Assembly: GCF_016901135.1 (NCBI RefSeq)
Contig: NZ_JAFEVL010000075.1
Coordinates: 1 to 64,000 of the forward strand
Direction: 5' to 3'
Origin: Martinezella lusitana
GTDB lineage: Bacteria; Pseudomonadota; Alphaproteobacteria; Rhizobiales; Rhizobiaceae
DNA: 64,000 nucleotides
Shown: positions 46,714 through 54,814 of the stretch, one piece after another
How the letters are laid out: each line of letters begins with the position of its first letter
Numbering within the stretch: position 1 is the first letter of the stretch
Made by a program: the position numbers and the translations under genes
The notes under the pieces: model-generated
Seen by the model: only the letters and a program-made list of their open reading frames with translations
Told to the model about the DNA's origin: nothing
Database searches by the model: none

Positions 46714-46830
46714 AGCTGATGCACATGGTGGCTTTTCCTCCCAGTTCCACCGCATTGGCTGTTCCCCTCTGGAGGTTTTTGACCTTCATACCTATAGGGC
46801 CCTGGTTTACTCCGGTGGCCCTCTTTTTTT
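46714..46830 (+). ncRNA. abcR2: AbcR small RNA, copy 2 (alpha-r15 family)
   Basis: A second copy at a period of 203 bp. From 46727 to 46815 it is identical to copy 1 (89 nt); the first difference is in the terminator stem (ggtggccctc instead of ggcggccctt). It has its own promoter and terminator with seven T's, so the two are separate transcription units with almost the same product. Confidence 0.88.
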
Positions 46831-46895
46831 GCCCATTTTCTGAGCAGTCGCCCCTATTGCAATGCGGAAAATAATATCCCGCGTCGACCTTGATA

Positions 46896-46935
46896 TATCG
46901 AAAACCATCGATACATATATCGTCATTATTCGATA
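46896..46935. promoter_or_regulatory. candidate ArsR-family operator, two inverted repeats
   Basis: tatcga-N6-tcgata (46896-46913) and tatcg-N8-cgata (46918-46935) stand side by side just before the arsR start. Short A/T-rich dyads of this kind are typical ArsR/SmtB-family operators and imply self-repression of the operon. Confidence 0.55.
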
Positions 46936-46952
46936 TTCATGTGGTGAACACC

Positions 46953-47246
46953 ATGGACAAGAGCGAGATACTCAAGGCTTTGGCCCATCCGGCCAGGCTT
47001 GAAATCCTCAACCACCTCAAGGATCCGCATACTCATTTCCCGACGCAGGAGCATCCGCTGGAACTGGGTGTCTGCGCCAGCCAGTTCGAGCGCTGCGGCC
47101 TGTCTCAATCCACCGTGTCGGCCCATCTGAGCACGCTGCACCGCGCTGACCTGGTGACCACGCGACGGCTGGGGCAGTGGATTTTCTACAAGCGTAACGA
47201 GGAGACCATCGCGGAATTCCTCGACTCCCTGCAAAAGGAACTTTGA
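46953..47246 (+). CDS. ArsR-family winged-helix repressor
   Basis: 97 residues: SEILKALAHPARLEILNHL, then the recognition helix CGLSQSTVSAHLSTLHRADL and the wing TTRRLGQWIFYKRNEETIAE. Cysteines (GVCASQFERCGLSQ) flank the HTH as in inducer-sensing members; whether they bind metal or sense thiol oxidation is unknown. First gene of an operon with an MFS exporter and an ene-reductase, suggesting a sensor of an electrophilic or toxic compound rather than arsenite (no arsB/arsC). ATG 46953 starts the domain. Confidence 0.9.
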   Translation: MDKSEILKALAHPARLEILNHLKDPHTHFPTQEHPLELGVCASQFERCGLSQSTVSAHLSTLHRADLVTTRRLGQWIFYKRNEETIAEFLDSLQKEL

Positions 47247-47248
47247 AC

Positions 47249-48415
47249 ATGCCTCTTGCGCTTCTCGTTCTCGCGCTCAGCTCATTCGCCATCGGCACGA
47301 CCGAGTTTGTCATCATGGGGCTGTTGCCCGAAGTGGCCTCGGATCTGTCCGTCACCATTCCGCAAGCCGGCTGGCTGGTCACCGGCTACGCGCTGGCTGT
47401 TGCGATCGGTGCGCCGATCATGGCGGTCTCGACCGCCCATCTGCGGCGGCGCTCGGCCCTGATCATGCTGATGGGTTTCTTTATTCTCGGCAATCTCCTT
47501 TGCGCCATCGCCCCGGGCTATTGGGTGCTGATGATCGCCCGGGTCGTTACCGCGCTTTGCCACGGTGCCTTCTTCGGCATCGGCTCGGTGGTCGCGGCAA
47601 GCCTGGTTGCGGATGATCGCAAGGCCCGCGCCGTCGCCCTGATGTTCACCGGCCTGACGCTCGCCAACGTGCTCGGTGTTCCCCTCGGCACGGCCTTCGG
47701 CCAGGCTTTTGGCTGGCGCGCGCCGTTCTGGATCGTCTCTCTTCTTGGCGTCGCCTCGATCATCGGCCTCATCGCCGTACTGCCGAAGGGCGAAGAGGTG
47801 CGTCAGGGCAATCTCGCCCGCGAGATCTCGGCACTGCGCGGCACCGGCCTCTGGCTGTCGCTGCTGACGACCGTGTTCTTCTCGGCCGCCATGTTCGCGC
47901 TCTTCACCTATATCGCCCCGATGCTGCGCGACGTCACCGGCGTCTCGCCGAAAACCGTCACCTGGACGCTGTTGTCCATCGGCGTCGGCCTGACGATCGG
48001 CAATCTGATCGGCGGCAAGCTCGCCGACTGGCGCCTCGGCACGACGCTTGCCGGCGTCTTCATCGCAATCGCGGTGACGTCGGCGATCTTCAGCGTCACC
48101 ATTCATTCCTTTGTCGGTGCCGAGATCACGCTGTTCCTGTGGGCGGCGGCAGCCTTTGCGGCTGTACCTGCGTTGCAGATCAGCGTCGTTTCCTTCGGAA
48201 AGGATGCGCCGAACCTGGTTTCGACCATCAATATCGGCGCCTTCAACACCGGCAACGCACTCGGCGCCTGGATCGGCGGCGTGGTCATCGACCAAGGCTT
48301 TTCGCTGTCGCAGGTGCCACTTGCCGGCTCGGCCATGGCGATCCTCGGCCTCATCACCGTCTTGCTGACGTTCGCAGCCACCCGCTCCAAGGGCGAGGCC
48401 CTCGCCTCGTCCTGA
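47249..48415 (+). CDS. MFS efflux transporter (AraJ/YdhP-like, DHA1)
   Basis: 388 residues, 12 helices. Starts with LALLVLALSSFAIGTTEFVI and MGLLPEVASDL, typical of the AraJ/YdhP drug-exporter branch; LRRRSALIMLMGFFILGNL after helix 2; GTAFGQAFGWRAPFW at motif C. ATG 47249, 2 bp after the arsR stop, with AAAAGGAA upstream. Part of the arsR operon. Confidence 0.9.
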   Translation: MPLALLVLALSSFAIGTTEFVIMGLLPEVASDLSVTIPQAGWLVTGYALAVAIGAPIMAVSTAHLRRRSALIMLMGFFILGNLLCAIAPGYWVLMIARVVTALCHGAFFGIGSVVAASLVADDRKARAVALMFTGLTLANVLGVPLGTAFGQAFGWRAPFWIVSLLGVASIIGLIAVLPKGEEVRQGNLAREISALRGTGLWLSLLTTVFFSAAMFALFTYIAPMLRDVTGVSPKTVTWTLLSIGVGLTIGNLIGGKLADWRLGTTLAGVFIAIAVTSAIFSVTIHSFVGAEITLFLWAAAAFAAVPALQISVVSFGKDAPNLVSTINIGAFNTGNALGAWIGGVVIDQGFSLSQVPLAGSAMAILGLITVLLTFAATRSKGEALASS

Positions 48416-48458
48416 CAACTCTCCTCCTCCCGCCCCCCATCATAAGAAAGGACGACCC

Positions 48459-49571
48459 ATGACCAAATTGTTCGAACCGACGAAGCTTGGCGACATCTCC
48501 CTTGCCAACCGCATCGTCATGGCGCCTCTCACGCGCAATCGCTCCCCGAATGCCGTGCCGAACGAGCTGAACGTCAAATACTACGCCCAGCGCGCCAGTG
48601 CCGGGCTGATCATCACCGAAGCAACGGCAATTACCCATCAGGGTCAGGGCTATGCCGACGTGCCCGGTCTTTACAGCAAAGAAGCCCTCGACGGCTGGAA
48701 GAAGGTGACGGACGCCGTGCACGCCAATGGCGGCAAGATCGTCGTGCAGATGTGGCATGTCGGCCGCATCTCCCACACCACTCTCCAGCCCAATGGCGGC
48801 AAGCCGGTTTCCTCCACCTCCAAGCGCGCCGAGAACTCGAAGACCTATCTGGTCAATAGCGACGGCACCGGCGGCTTTGCCGATGTTTCCGAGCCACGCG
48901 CTCTCGAAACCTCGGAAATATCAGGCATTATCGAGGACTATCGCAAGGCTGCCCGCGCTGCGATCGATGCCGGCTTCGATGGCGTCGAGATCCACGGCGC
49001 CAACGGCTACCTGATCGACCAGTTCCTGCGCGCCAATGTCAACGACCGCACCGACCAGTATGGCGGCGCGATCGAAAACCGCGCGCGCTTCCTCTTCGAA
49101 GTCGTCGATGCCATCACAAAGGAAATCGGTGCCGGCCGCACGGCGATCCGCATCTCGCCGGTAACCGCGTCCGGCGATGCGAGCGATCCCGCTCCGCAGC
49201 AGCTGTTCACCTATGTGGTCAATGGCCTGGCAAAGTATGGCCTCGCCTACATCCATGTCGTCGAAGGCCAGACTGGCGGCAAGCGCGACTTCCTGCCCTT
49301 CGACTACGATGCCCTGCACGCAGCCTATAAGGCCGCAGGCGGCAAGGCCGGCTGGATGGTCAACAATGCCTATACCCGCGAGATGGCGATCGAGGCCGTC
49401 GACGGCGGCAAGGCCGATGTCGTCGCTTTCGGTAAGCCGTTCATCTCCAATCCGGACCTCGTCCATCGCCTGAAGGAAGATGCTGCGCTGGCGCCATGGG
49501 ACCAGGCAACGCTCTATGGCGGTGGCGCCAAGGGCTATGCCGATTATCCCACGCTCAATGAAGCGGCCTGA
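48459..49571 (+). CDS. ene-reductase of the Old Yellow Enzyme family (NemA-like)
   Basis: 370 residues, FMN-dependent (beta/alpha)8 barrel. VMAPLTRNRSPNAVP and LIITEATAITHQGQGY bind FMN; QMWHVGRISH and HGANGYLIDQFLR with the following NDRTDQYGG give the substrate His/Asn and Tyr. These enzymes reduce activated C=C bonds of electrophiles such as N-ethylmaleimide and nitro-esters. AAAGGACGACCC precedes the ATG. Third gene of the ArsR-controlled operon; E. coli nemR-nemA is a parallel regulator/ene-reductase arrangement. Confidence 0.93.
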   Translation: MTKLFEPTKLGDISLANRIVMAPLTRNRSPNAVPNELNVKYYAQRASAGLIITEATAITHQGQGYADVPGLYSKEALDGWKKVTDAVHANGGKIVVQMWHVGRISHTTLQPNGGKPVSSTSKRAENSKTYLVNSDGTGGFADVSEPRALETSEISGIIEDYRKAARAAIDAGFDGVEIHGANGYLIDQFLRANVNDRTDQYGGAIENRARFLFEVVDAITKEIGAGRTAIRISPVTASGDASDPAPQQLFTYVVNGLAKYGLAYIHVVEGQTGGKRDFLPFDYDALHAAYKAAGGKAGWMVNNAYTREMAIEAVDGGKADVVAFGKPFISNPDLVHRLKEDAALAPWDQATLYGGGAKGYADYPTLNEAA

Positions 49572-49633
49572 GCCGCAGGCGGCGCTTTCACGCGTAAGCA
49601 CGCATCTCGGATTTAATTCGATACCAACAAAGC

Positions 49634-49665
49634 ACCCTCGCGACGAAACGTTGCGAGGGTTTTTC
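49634..49665 (+). terminator. terminator of the arsR operon
   Basis: accctcgc (49634-49641) pairs with gcgagggt (49653-49660), with an inner acg/cgt, followed by TTTTTCC. 63 bp after the ene-reductase stop. Confidence 0.9.
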
Positions 49666-49758
49666 CGTTTCAACGCTTGAAAACAGACACGGCACAACCG
49701 AGCTAAGCAGGCATGCACGCTCCAGAAGCACAATGCCCAGGTATAGCAAAGCCGATAC

Positions 49759-50562
49759 ATGTTTGATCCCTATATCGACCGTTGGTCGCTGACACCCGAC
49801 GGCGATCCCATCATCACCCATTCGAGCCATCTGTTGCCGGTCCTCTGGCGAGATAAGCCCGCCATGCTCAAGATCGCGCTGGATGTCGACGAGAAGTTCG
49901 GTAATCGCGTGTTGCGCTGGTGGGACGGTGACGGCACGGCCTTCGTCTACGAGCATGATGACAATGCCGCGCTTATGGAGCGGGCGACCGGGCCAGGCTC
50001 GCTGCTCACCATGGCGATGCAGGGCGAAGACGACGAGGCAAGCCGGATCATGTGTCGCACGGCGGCAAGGCTGCATGCGCCGAGGGCAAAACCGCTTCCG
50101 TCGGATCTCGTACCTCTGGATCGCTGGTTCCGGGAACTCGAACCGGCAGCGCGCATTCACGGCGGCATGCTCGCCGCTTGCGCCGAGGTGGCCGCACGCC
50201 TTCTGGCGGATCAACGCGACCAGACCATATTGCACGGCGATATTCACCACGAGAACATTCTGGATTTCGGCCCTCGCGGCTGGCTCGCCATCGATCCCAA
50301 GCGGGTCTATGGCGAGCGCGGTTTCGATTTCGCCAATACCTTCTGCAATCCCGAGCTGCCGACCGTCACCAAACCGGGTCGCTTGCAACGGCAGTTGCCG
50401 ATCGTTTGCGCCGAGACGGGCCTCGAGCCGAAACGGCTGCTGCAATGGATCATCGCCTATGCGGGACTTTCGGCCGCCTGGTTCTTGAGTGACGGCGACA
50501 CGAAGAATGCGGATTCGGATTTCACCGTCGCGGGTATTGCCTTTGCCGAGCTCGGCGCCTGA
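49759..50562 (+). CDS. APH(6)-type antibiotic phosphotransferase (StrB-like)
   Basis: 267 residues. The catalytic loop LHGDIHHENILDFG and metal motif WLAIDPKRVYGERGFDFAN identify the APH(6)/hydroxyurea phosphotransferase family, which includes streptomycin 6-phosphotransferases. N-terminal nucleotide lobe: PAMLKIALDVDEKFG, VYEHDDNAALMERATG. Rhizobial chromosomes often carry such genes; resistance activity is not shown by sequence alone. Confidence 0.9.
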   Translation: MFDPYIDRWSLTPDGDPIITHSSHLLPVLWRDKPAMLKIALDVDEKFGNRVLRWWDGDGTAFVYEHDDNAALMERATGPGSLLTMAMQGEDDEASRIMCRTAARLHAPRAKPLPSDLVPLDRWFRELEPAARIHGGMLAACAEVAARLLADQRDQTILHGDIHHENILDFGPRGWLAIDPKRVYGERGFDFANTFCNPELPTVTKPGRLQRQLPIVCAETGLEPKRLLQWIIAYAGLSAAWFLSDGDTKNADSDFTVAGIAFAELGA

Positions 50563-50570
50563 CGGTCGGC

Positions 50571-51548
50571 TCATGCCGCCGGCAGGCAGCCGATTGCTGC
50601 AAGGCTCGTCTTCACAGCCTCGTCGATCGGCGTGTGCGGCTCTTCGCCGAGCGCGGCCAGCAGCTTGTCGTTTCTCATCTGCAACGGCACGTCCCAAAGA
50701 TAGCTCATTTCACGCAACTCCCGCATGAACGGCACGAAGGGAGCAGCCAGTGGCACCATCCACCAGGGAAACGCCTTGACCTTCACAGGATGCCCGAGCA
50801 CGCGCCGCACGGCATCGACCAACTGCCTGCCATCGCCATCCCAATGGCCGCGCATGTGATAGACAGCAAAAGCAGGCAGCTCGTCGCCCTGCTCGATCAG
50901 GCGGATCATCGTCTCGGCAACATCGGGCAGGTAAGCCCACTGATGCCCAATACCGGATTTGCCCGGATAGGTTACGGAACGGATCGGTTTGCCAGGTGTC
51001 ACCATGGCCTGTGAAAACCAGCTATTGGCGCGGGCTCCGCCAAAGAAATCTCCGGCACGAACAATGATGACCGGCGTACCGCCCTCCTCCGCAGCCGCCC
51101 TCAGGCGCCGTTCCATCTGAACGCGGATGGCGCCCTTGCGGGTTTTCGGCCGCTGCGTGCTATCCTCGGTGACATTGGGGAAGACATCGGGGCCGAAATT
51201 ATAGACCGTACCCGGCAGCACGATCCGCGCACCGACCGCCTTTGCCGCCGCGATGGTGTTATCAAGCATCGGCAGTACGAGCTGTCCCCAGTTGCGATAT
51301 CCGGGCGGGTTGACGGCGTGCACGATAACATCGGCTCCCGCCGCAGCCTTCAAGACATCCTCGGCCCGCATGGCGTCACCCTGGACCCAGTCGAAGCCCG
51401 GTTGGCGACGAGCCGCCCGCGCTGCATCACGGTTCAGTGCCCGGATGCGCCAGCCGCGGGCGGCAAGCCCCTCGGCAACGCCGCCGCCGATGCCGCCGGT
51501 AGCGCCGAGTATCAATGCGGTTTTCGTATTCTCGATCTGCACGCTCAT
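50571..51548 (-). CDS. NAD(P)-dependent epimerase/dehydratase-like protein
   Basis: 325 residues, extended SDR. The Rossmann motif LILGATGGIGGGVAEGL matches atypical SDR reductases; VIVHAVNPPGYRNWG follows. The usual Y-x-x-x-K is not clear, as in atypical SDRs (NmrA-like sensors or reductases). ATG 51548 with GGAG 6 nt upstream is chosen over codons 6-12 bp earlier. Divergent from the LysR gene 91 bp away, its likely regulator. Confidence 0.85.
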   Translation of the reverse strand: MSVQIENTKTALILGATGGIGGGVAEGLAARGWRIRALNRDAARAARRQPGFDWVQGDAMRAEDVLKAAAGADVIVHAVNPPGYRNWGQLVLPMLDNTIAAAKAVGARIVLPGTVYNFGPDVFPNVTEDSTQRPKTRKGAIRVQMERRLRAAAEEGGTPVIIVRAGDFFGGARANSWFSQAMVTPGKPIRSVTYPGKSGIGHQWAYLPDVAETMIRLIEQGDELPAFAVYHMRGHWDGDGRQLVDAVRRVLGHPVKVKAFPWWMVPLAAPFVPFMRELREMSYLWDVPLQMRNDKLLAALGEEPHTPIDEAVKTSLAAIGCLPAA

Positions 51549-51627
51549 CGTCATCTCCATTGGTTCGATGAGCCGATTATGCTTCGCGCGCCCAATAAAC
51601 GAAATTGTCAAAAAATCTGCAGATACT

Positions 51628-51641
51628 ATACATAAATGTAT
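51628..51641. promoter_or_regulatory. palindrome over the LysR start codon
   Basis: atacat-aa-atgtat is a perfect 14-bp dyad whose right arm includes the first two bases of the LysR start codon; probable autoregulatory site of the divergent promoter region. Confidence 0.45.
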
Positions 51642-52551
51642 GATAGCATCTGAACCGAGCTGGGATTTTTATCGCACCTTCCTCGCCGTGCTGCAGCATG
51701 GTTCGCTGTCTGCCGCCGCCCGCGATCTCGGCCTCACCCAGCCAACCATCGGCCGCCATATCGACGCGCTGGAAGCTGCGGTCGGCGCCGAACTCTTCAC
51801 GCGCTCGCAACAAGGCCTCATTCCGACCGATGCCGCCCTTGTCCTGAAGCCCTATGCGGAGACATTGGCCAACACGACCGCCGCCTTGTTGCGCGCCGCT
51901 TCGGGCTCACGCGACAGGGTGAGCGGGACAGTGCGCATCAGCGCCAGCGAAGTCATCGGCACGCAAGTGCTGCCACCGATCCTTGCCGGGCTGCAGGCCA
52001 GCTACCCGGAGCTGATCGTGGAGCTTTCCGCCTCCGATGCGGTGGAGGATCTGCTGCAGCGCGAGGCGGATATCGCCGTTCGCATGGTCGAGCCGGCGCA
52101 GGAAGCTCTGCTCTCCCGCCATATCGGTGTCATCGCGCTCGGCTTCTTCGCCCATCACACTTATATCGAACGACACGGCAAACCCGAGAGCATCGAAGAC
52201 CTGCGTCGACACAAGCTGATCGGCTTCGATCGCCAGACGGCCTATATCAGGATGATGCTGAAGCGCTATCCCGTGTTCGACGGCGTCCCCCTCGTCTTTC
52301 GGTCCGACCATAGCATTGCGCAGCATAACGCCCTGCGCGCAGGCATCGGAATTGGTTTCCTCCAGGTACCTCTGGCAAGACGCGAGAGAGACCTCGTGCG
52401 CCTGCTGCCCGAGATCGAATTGCCGCTCGACACCTGGGTCGTCATGCATGAAAACCTGAAGACATCGCCGCGCTGCCGCGTGACGTTCGATGCGCTGGTC
52501 GCGGGCTTGCTGGACTATGTCAAGGGTGGCACTGCAGGGGAACGATCATGA
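51640..52551 (+). CDS. LysR-family regulator, divergent from the SDR gene
   Basis: 303 residues. HTH: FLAVLQHGSLSAAARDLGLT with QPTIGRHIDALEAAVGAELF; effector domain from about residue 90 (SGTVRISASEVIGTQVLPPI). ATG 51640 begins the HTH domain with a 10-residue lead. Its stop overlaps the grpB-like start (ATGA), so the two are translationally coupled. Likely target: the divergent SDR gene. Confidence 0.9.
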   Translation: MIASEPSWDFYRTFLAVLQHGSLSAAARDLGLTQPTIGRHIDALEAAVGAELFTRSQQGLIPTDAALVLKPYAETLANTTAALLRAASGSRDRVSGTVRISASEVIGTQVLPPILAGLQASYPELIVELSASDAVEDLLQREADIAVRMVEPAQEALLSRHIGVIALGFFAHHTYIERHGKPESIEDLRRHKLIGFDRQTAYIRMMLKRYPVFDGVPLVFRSDHSIAQHNALRAGIGIGFLQVPLARRERDLVRLLPEIELPLDTWVVMHENLKTSPRCRVTFDALVAGLLDYVKGGTAGERS

Positions 52552-53063
52552 CAATGGGTACGGGGGTGGAACTGGTGCCCTATGATCCGGATTGGCCGGC
52601 GAATTTCCAGCGTATTCGCGGCAAGCTCGAACGATTGCTGGCACCCTACGTCGTGGCGATCGAGCACATCGGCAGCACATCCATTCTCGGCCTAACGGCA
52701 AAGCCGCTTATCGATATCGACATCATTCTTCGTAGTCCGAACGACATACCGCCAGCAACGCAGCTTCTTCTGGATCAGGATTACGAACCGCGCGGCAATC
52801 GCTACGATGACGATGTCTGGGCGTTCATGCTGCGCGATGGCAAGCCGCCGGAACGCATTTATCTCTGCCCGCCGAACAACCAGACGCATCAACGAAGGAT
52901 AATCTTTCGCGATCATCTCAGGTTGCACCCTGCCGACATGGCCGAATATGCCAGGCTGAAATTAGAGCTGGCGGAAAAGCACCGACACGATGGCGATCGC
53001 TATACCGCGGAGAAACGGCATTTCGTCGATGCGATCATCGACAAGGCATCAGGTACGCCGTAA
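52548..53063 (+). CDS. GrpB family protein (UPF0157, nucleotidyltransferase fold)
   Basis: 171 residues, complete UPF0157/GrpB: VELVPYDPDWPANFQRIRGK, the G-S-T catalytic-site motif in AIEHIGSTSILGLTAKPLID with IDIDII, and FRDHLRLHPADMAEYARLK. The family has a nucleotidyltransferase-like core but unproven substrate. Start overlaps the LysR stop by 4 bp. Confidence 0.9.
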   Translation: MTMGTGVELVPYDPDWPANFQRIRGKLERLLAPYVVAIEHIGSTSILGLTAKPLIDIDIILRSPNDIPPATQLLLDQDYEPRGNRYDDDVWAFMLRDGKPPERIYLCPPNNQTHQRRIIFRDHLRLHPADMAEYARLKLELAEKHRHDGDRYTAEKRHFVDAIIDKASGTP

Positions 53064-53065
53064 TT

Positions 53066-53347
53066 CTAAGCTCCGGGAGCCGTATCCACCGGCGGGAAGT
53101 GCATCTGGCCATCGATGACTTCCGTTTCCGGCCGGTCGCCGCCATCGGCATATTCCTCATGCCACTTGCCGCTTTCGTCCTGCCAGCTGATTTCGGCCGA
53201 GTCACCCCCGACCTGCTGTTCGGCCGCGACAATCCTGGCTGCTTCCACCGCCTCGGAATGTGTCGGAAATGCTTCCGAATAGACATCGCGGAAACGATAT
53301 GCCCATCCACCATCATGCGGCACGATTTCGTATACGACCTTGACCAT
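53066..53347 (-). CDS. DUF2188 domain protein
   Basis: 93 residues. The first 65 residues match DUF2188 (VYEIVPHDGGWAYRFRDVYS, AFPTHSEAVEAARIVAAEQQ), a short fold found in many proteobacteria; the tail is acidic. Function unknown. Convergent with grpB with only 2 bp between stops. Confidence 0.85.
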   Translation of the reverse strand: MVKVVYEIVPHDGGWAYRFRDVYSEAFPTHSEAVEAARIVAAEQQVGGDSAEISWQDESGKWHEEYADGGDRPETEVIDGQMHFPPVDTAPGA

Positions 53348-53575
53348 TCAGATCCTCCTGCTCATCTGCCAAGACCTTAGGACCGGACGTAGCCGGCGGG
53401 CCGCATGCATCTCTGACAAGTTTCGAGGATGCCGCGACATTTTTAGTTGGGCAGACCTATCCAACCAGTATTCCATTAAACGGCTTCGACTGCAAATTTC
53501 ACCTTCGCATGCGAGCTTGATGTGGGAAATCATTGATTTAGAGTACAACCGTGAATCGGCGCAAAGGTTGGAAAC

Positions 53576-54673
53576 GTGATCATAGCGAACTGGCTTAGAC
53601 AGGAAAAAGCCCTCTTGGTGGCATTGGCAATCGCCGTCATCGCCTATGTCGGCGAGCATGCCGTGCTGGAAATGGGGCAAGCCGCATCGATGATCGCGGC
53701 CGTTGCATTGATCGCGACGATTGTGCTGGCCTCCATGCGCGTTGCGCATCATGCCGAAACCCTTGCCGTAAAAGTCGGCGACCCCTATGGCACGATGATC
53801 CTGACGCTGGCAGCCGTCGCCGTCGAAGTCATCATCCTCGCCATCATGATGAGTGGGGAAAGCTCGCCGACACTGGTGCGTGACACCATCTACTCCGCCG
53901 TCATGCTCGACATCAACGGCATCCTCGGTCTCGCCGCCCTCCTCGGCGGACTGAAACATGGCGAGCAGCCCTACAACGACGATTCCAGCAGGACCTACGG
54001 CGTGATGATCCTGACGGCCATGGGTATTTCGATGATCGTGCCGGAATTCATTCCCGATGTGAAATGGCACTACTATTCCGCCTTCACCATCGTCGCGATG
54101 GTCGCGCTCTATGCGCTGTTCCTGCGCATGCAGGTCGGCAAGCACAGCTATTTCTTCAGCTACAGCTATCCGCGCACCGAGAAGAAGCTCGCCGCGGCCG
54201 AAGAGCATCACGAAGACGAGTCCACCACCACATCGATCGTCACGATCCTGATCGGCGTCGTGCTGATCGGTGCGCTCGCGGAGTTCATGGCGGCTTTCAT
54301 GGATGTCGGTCTCAAGGGCACGGGCGCCCCACCGGCCATCGCCGCCATCGTCGTCGCAGCGATATCGGCGGCCCCCGAAATCCTGACTGCCTTGCGCGCG
54401 GCATTGCGCAACCGCATGCAGGCGACTGTCAACATCGCCATGGGTGCATCGCTTTCAACCGTCATCCTGACGGTGCCGGTCATGGAGGCGATCGCGCTCT
54501 ATACCGGCCAGCCCTTCATCATGGCCATGTCGCCGGTGCAGACAGTCATGGTCATGATCACGCTGATTGCCGCCGCCATCAACCTCAACGACGGCGAAAC
54601 CAACGCCATCGAAGGCATGACCCATTTCATCCTCTTCGCCACCTTCATCATGCTGACGGCGCTTGGACTTTGA
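53576..54673 (+). CDS. calcium:proton antiporter (ChaA-like, CAX family)
   Basis: 365 residues, about 11 helices. The two alpha-repeats with acidic cores are AAVAVEVIILAIMMSGESSP (first) and AAISAAPEILTALRAALRNR (second); the loop between them is His/Glu-rich (EEHHEDESTTT). It exports Ca2+ or Na+/K+ in exchange for H+. Starts with GTG 53576, AAGG upstream. Confidence 0.9.
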   Translation: MIIANWLRQEKALLVALAIAVIAYVGEHAVLEMGQAASMIAAVALIATIVLASMRVAHHAETLAVKVGDPYGTMILTLAAVAVEVIILAIMMSGESSPTLVRDTIYSAVMLDINGILGLAALLGGLKHGEQPYNDDSSRTYGVMILTAMGISMIVPEFIPDVKWHYYSAFTIVAMVALYALFLRMQVGKHSYFFSYSYPRTEKKLAAAEEHHEDESTTTSIVTILIGVVLIGALAEFMAAFMDVGLKGTGAPPAIAAIVVAAISAAPEILTALRAALRNRMQATVNIAMGASLSTVILTVPVMEAIALYTGQPFIMAMSPVQTVMVMITLIAAAINLNDGETNAIEGMTHFILFATFIMLTALGL

Positions 54674-54764
54674 CTCTGATTTCAAAGACTTGAGGCAGCA
54701 GGCGGATTCAAATCGCGAGGCACTTGAATCAGTTGATGAGCTTATATCGAAGCCGGAAAAAGCA

Positions 54765-54792
54765 AAAAGCCCGCCATCTCTGGCGGGCTTTT
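54765..54792. terminator. bidirectional terminator between chaA and the aminotransferase
   Basis: A 12-bp perfect stem aaaagcccgcca / tggcgggctttt with loop tctc; A-rich before and T-rich after, so it works in both directions for the convergent genes. Confidence 0.92.
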
Positions 54793-54814
54793 CATTTGAC
54801 TTGTCTTCGACTGC

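Noticed and set aside
46461..46789. Short open frames across the AbcR genes
   Set aside because: The repeats carry promoter, stem-loop and terminator structure, and the frames lack ribosome-binding sites.
46505..46831. Direct repeats as a possible CRISPR or insertion duplicate
   Set aside because: Only two units of about 203 bp, each with promoter, hairpin and terminator; they are AbcR RNA genes, not spacers or an insertion sequence.
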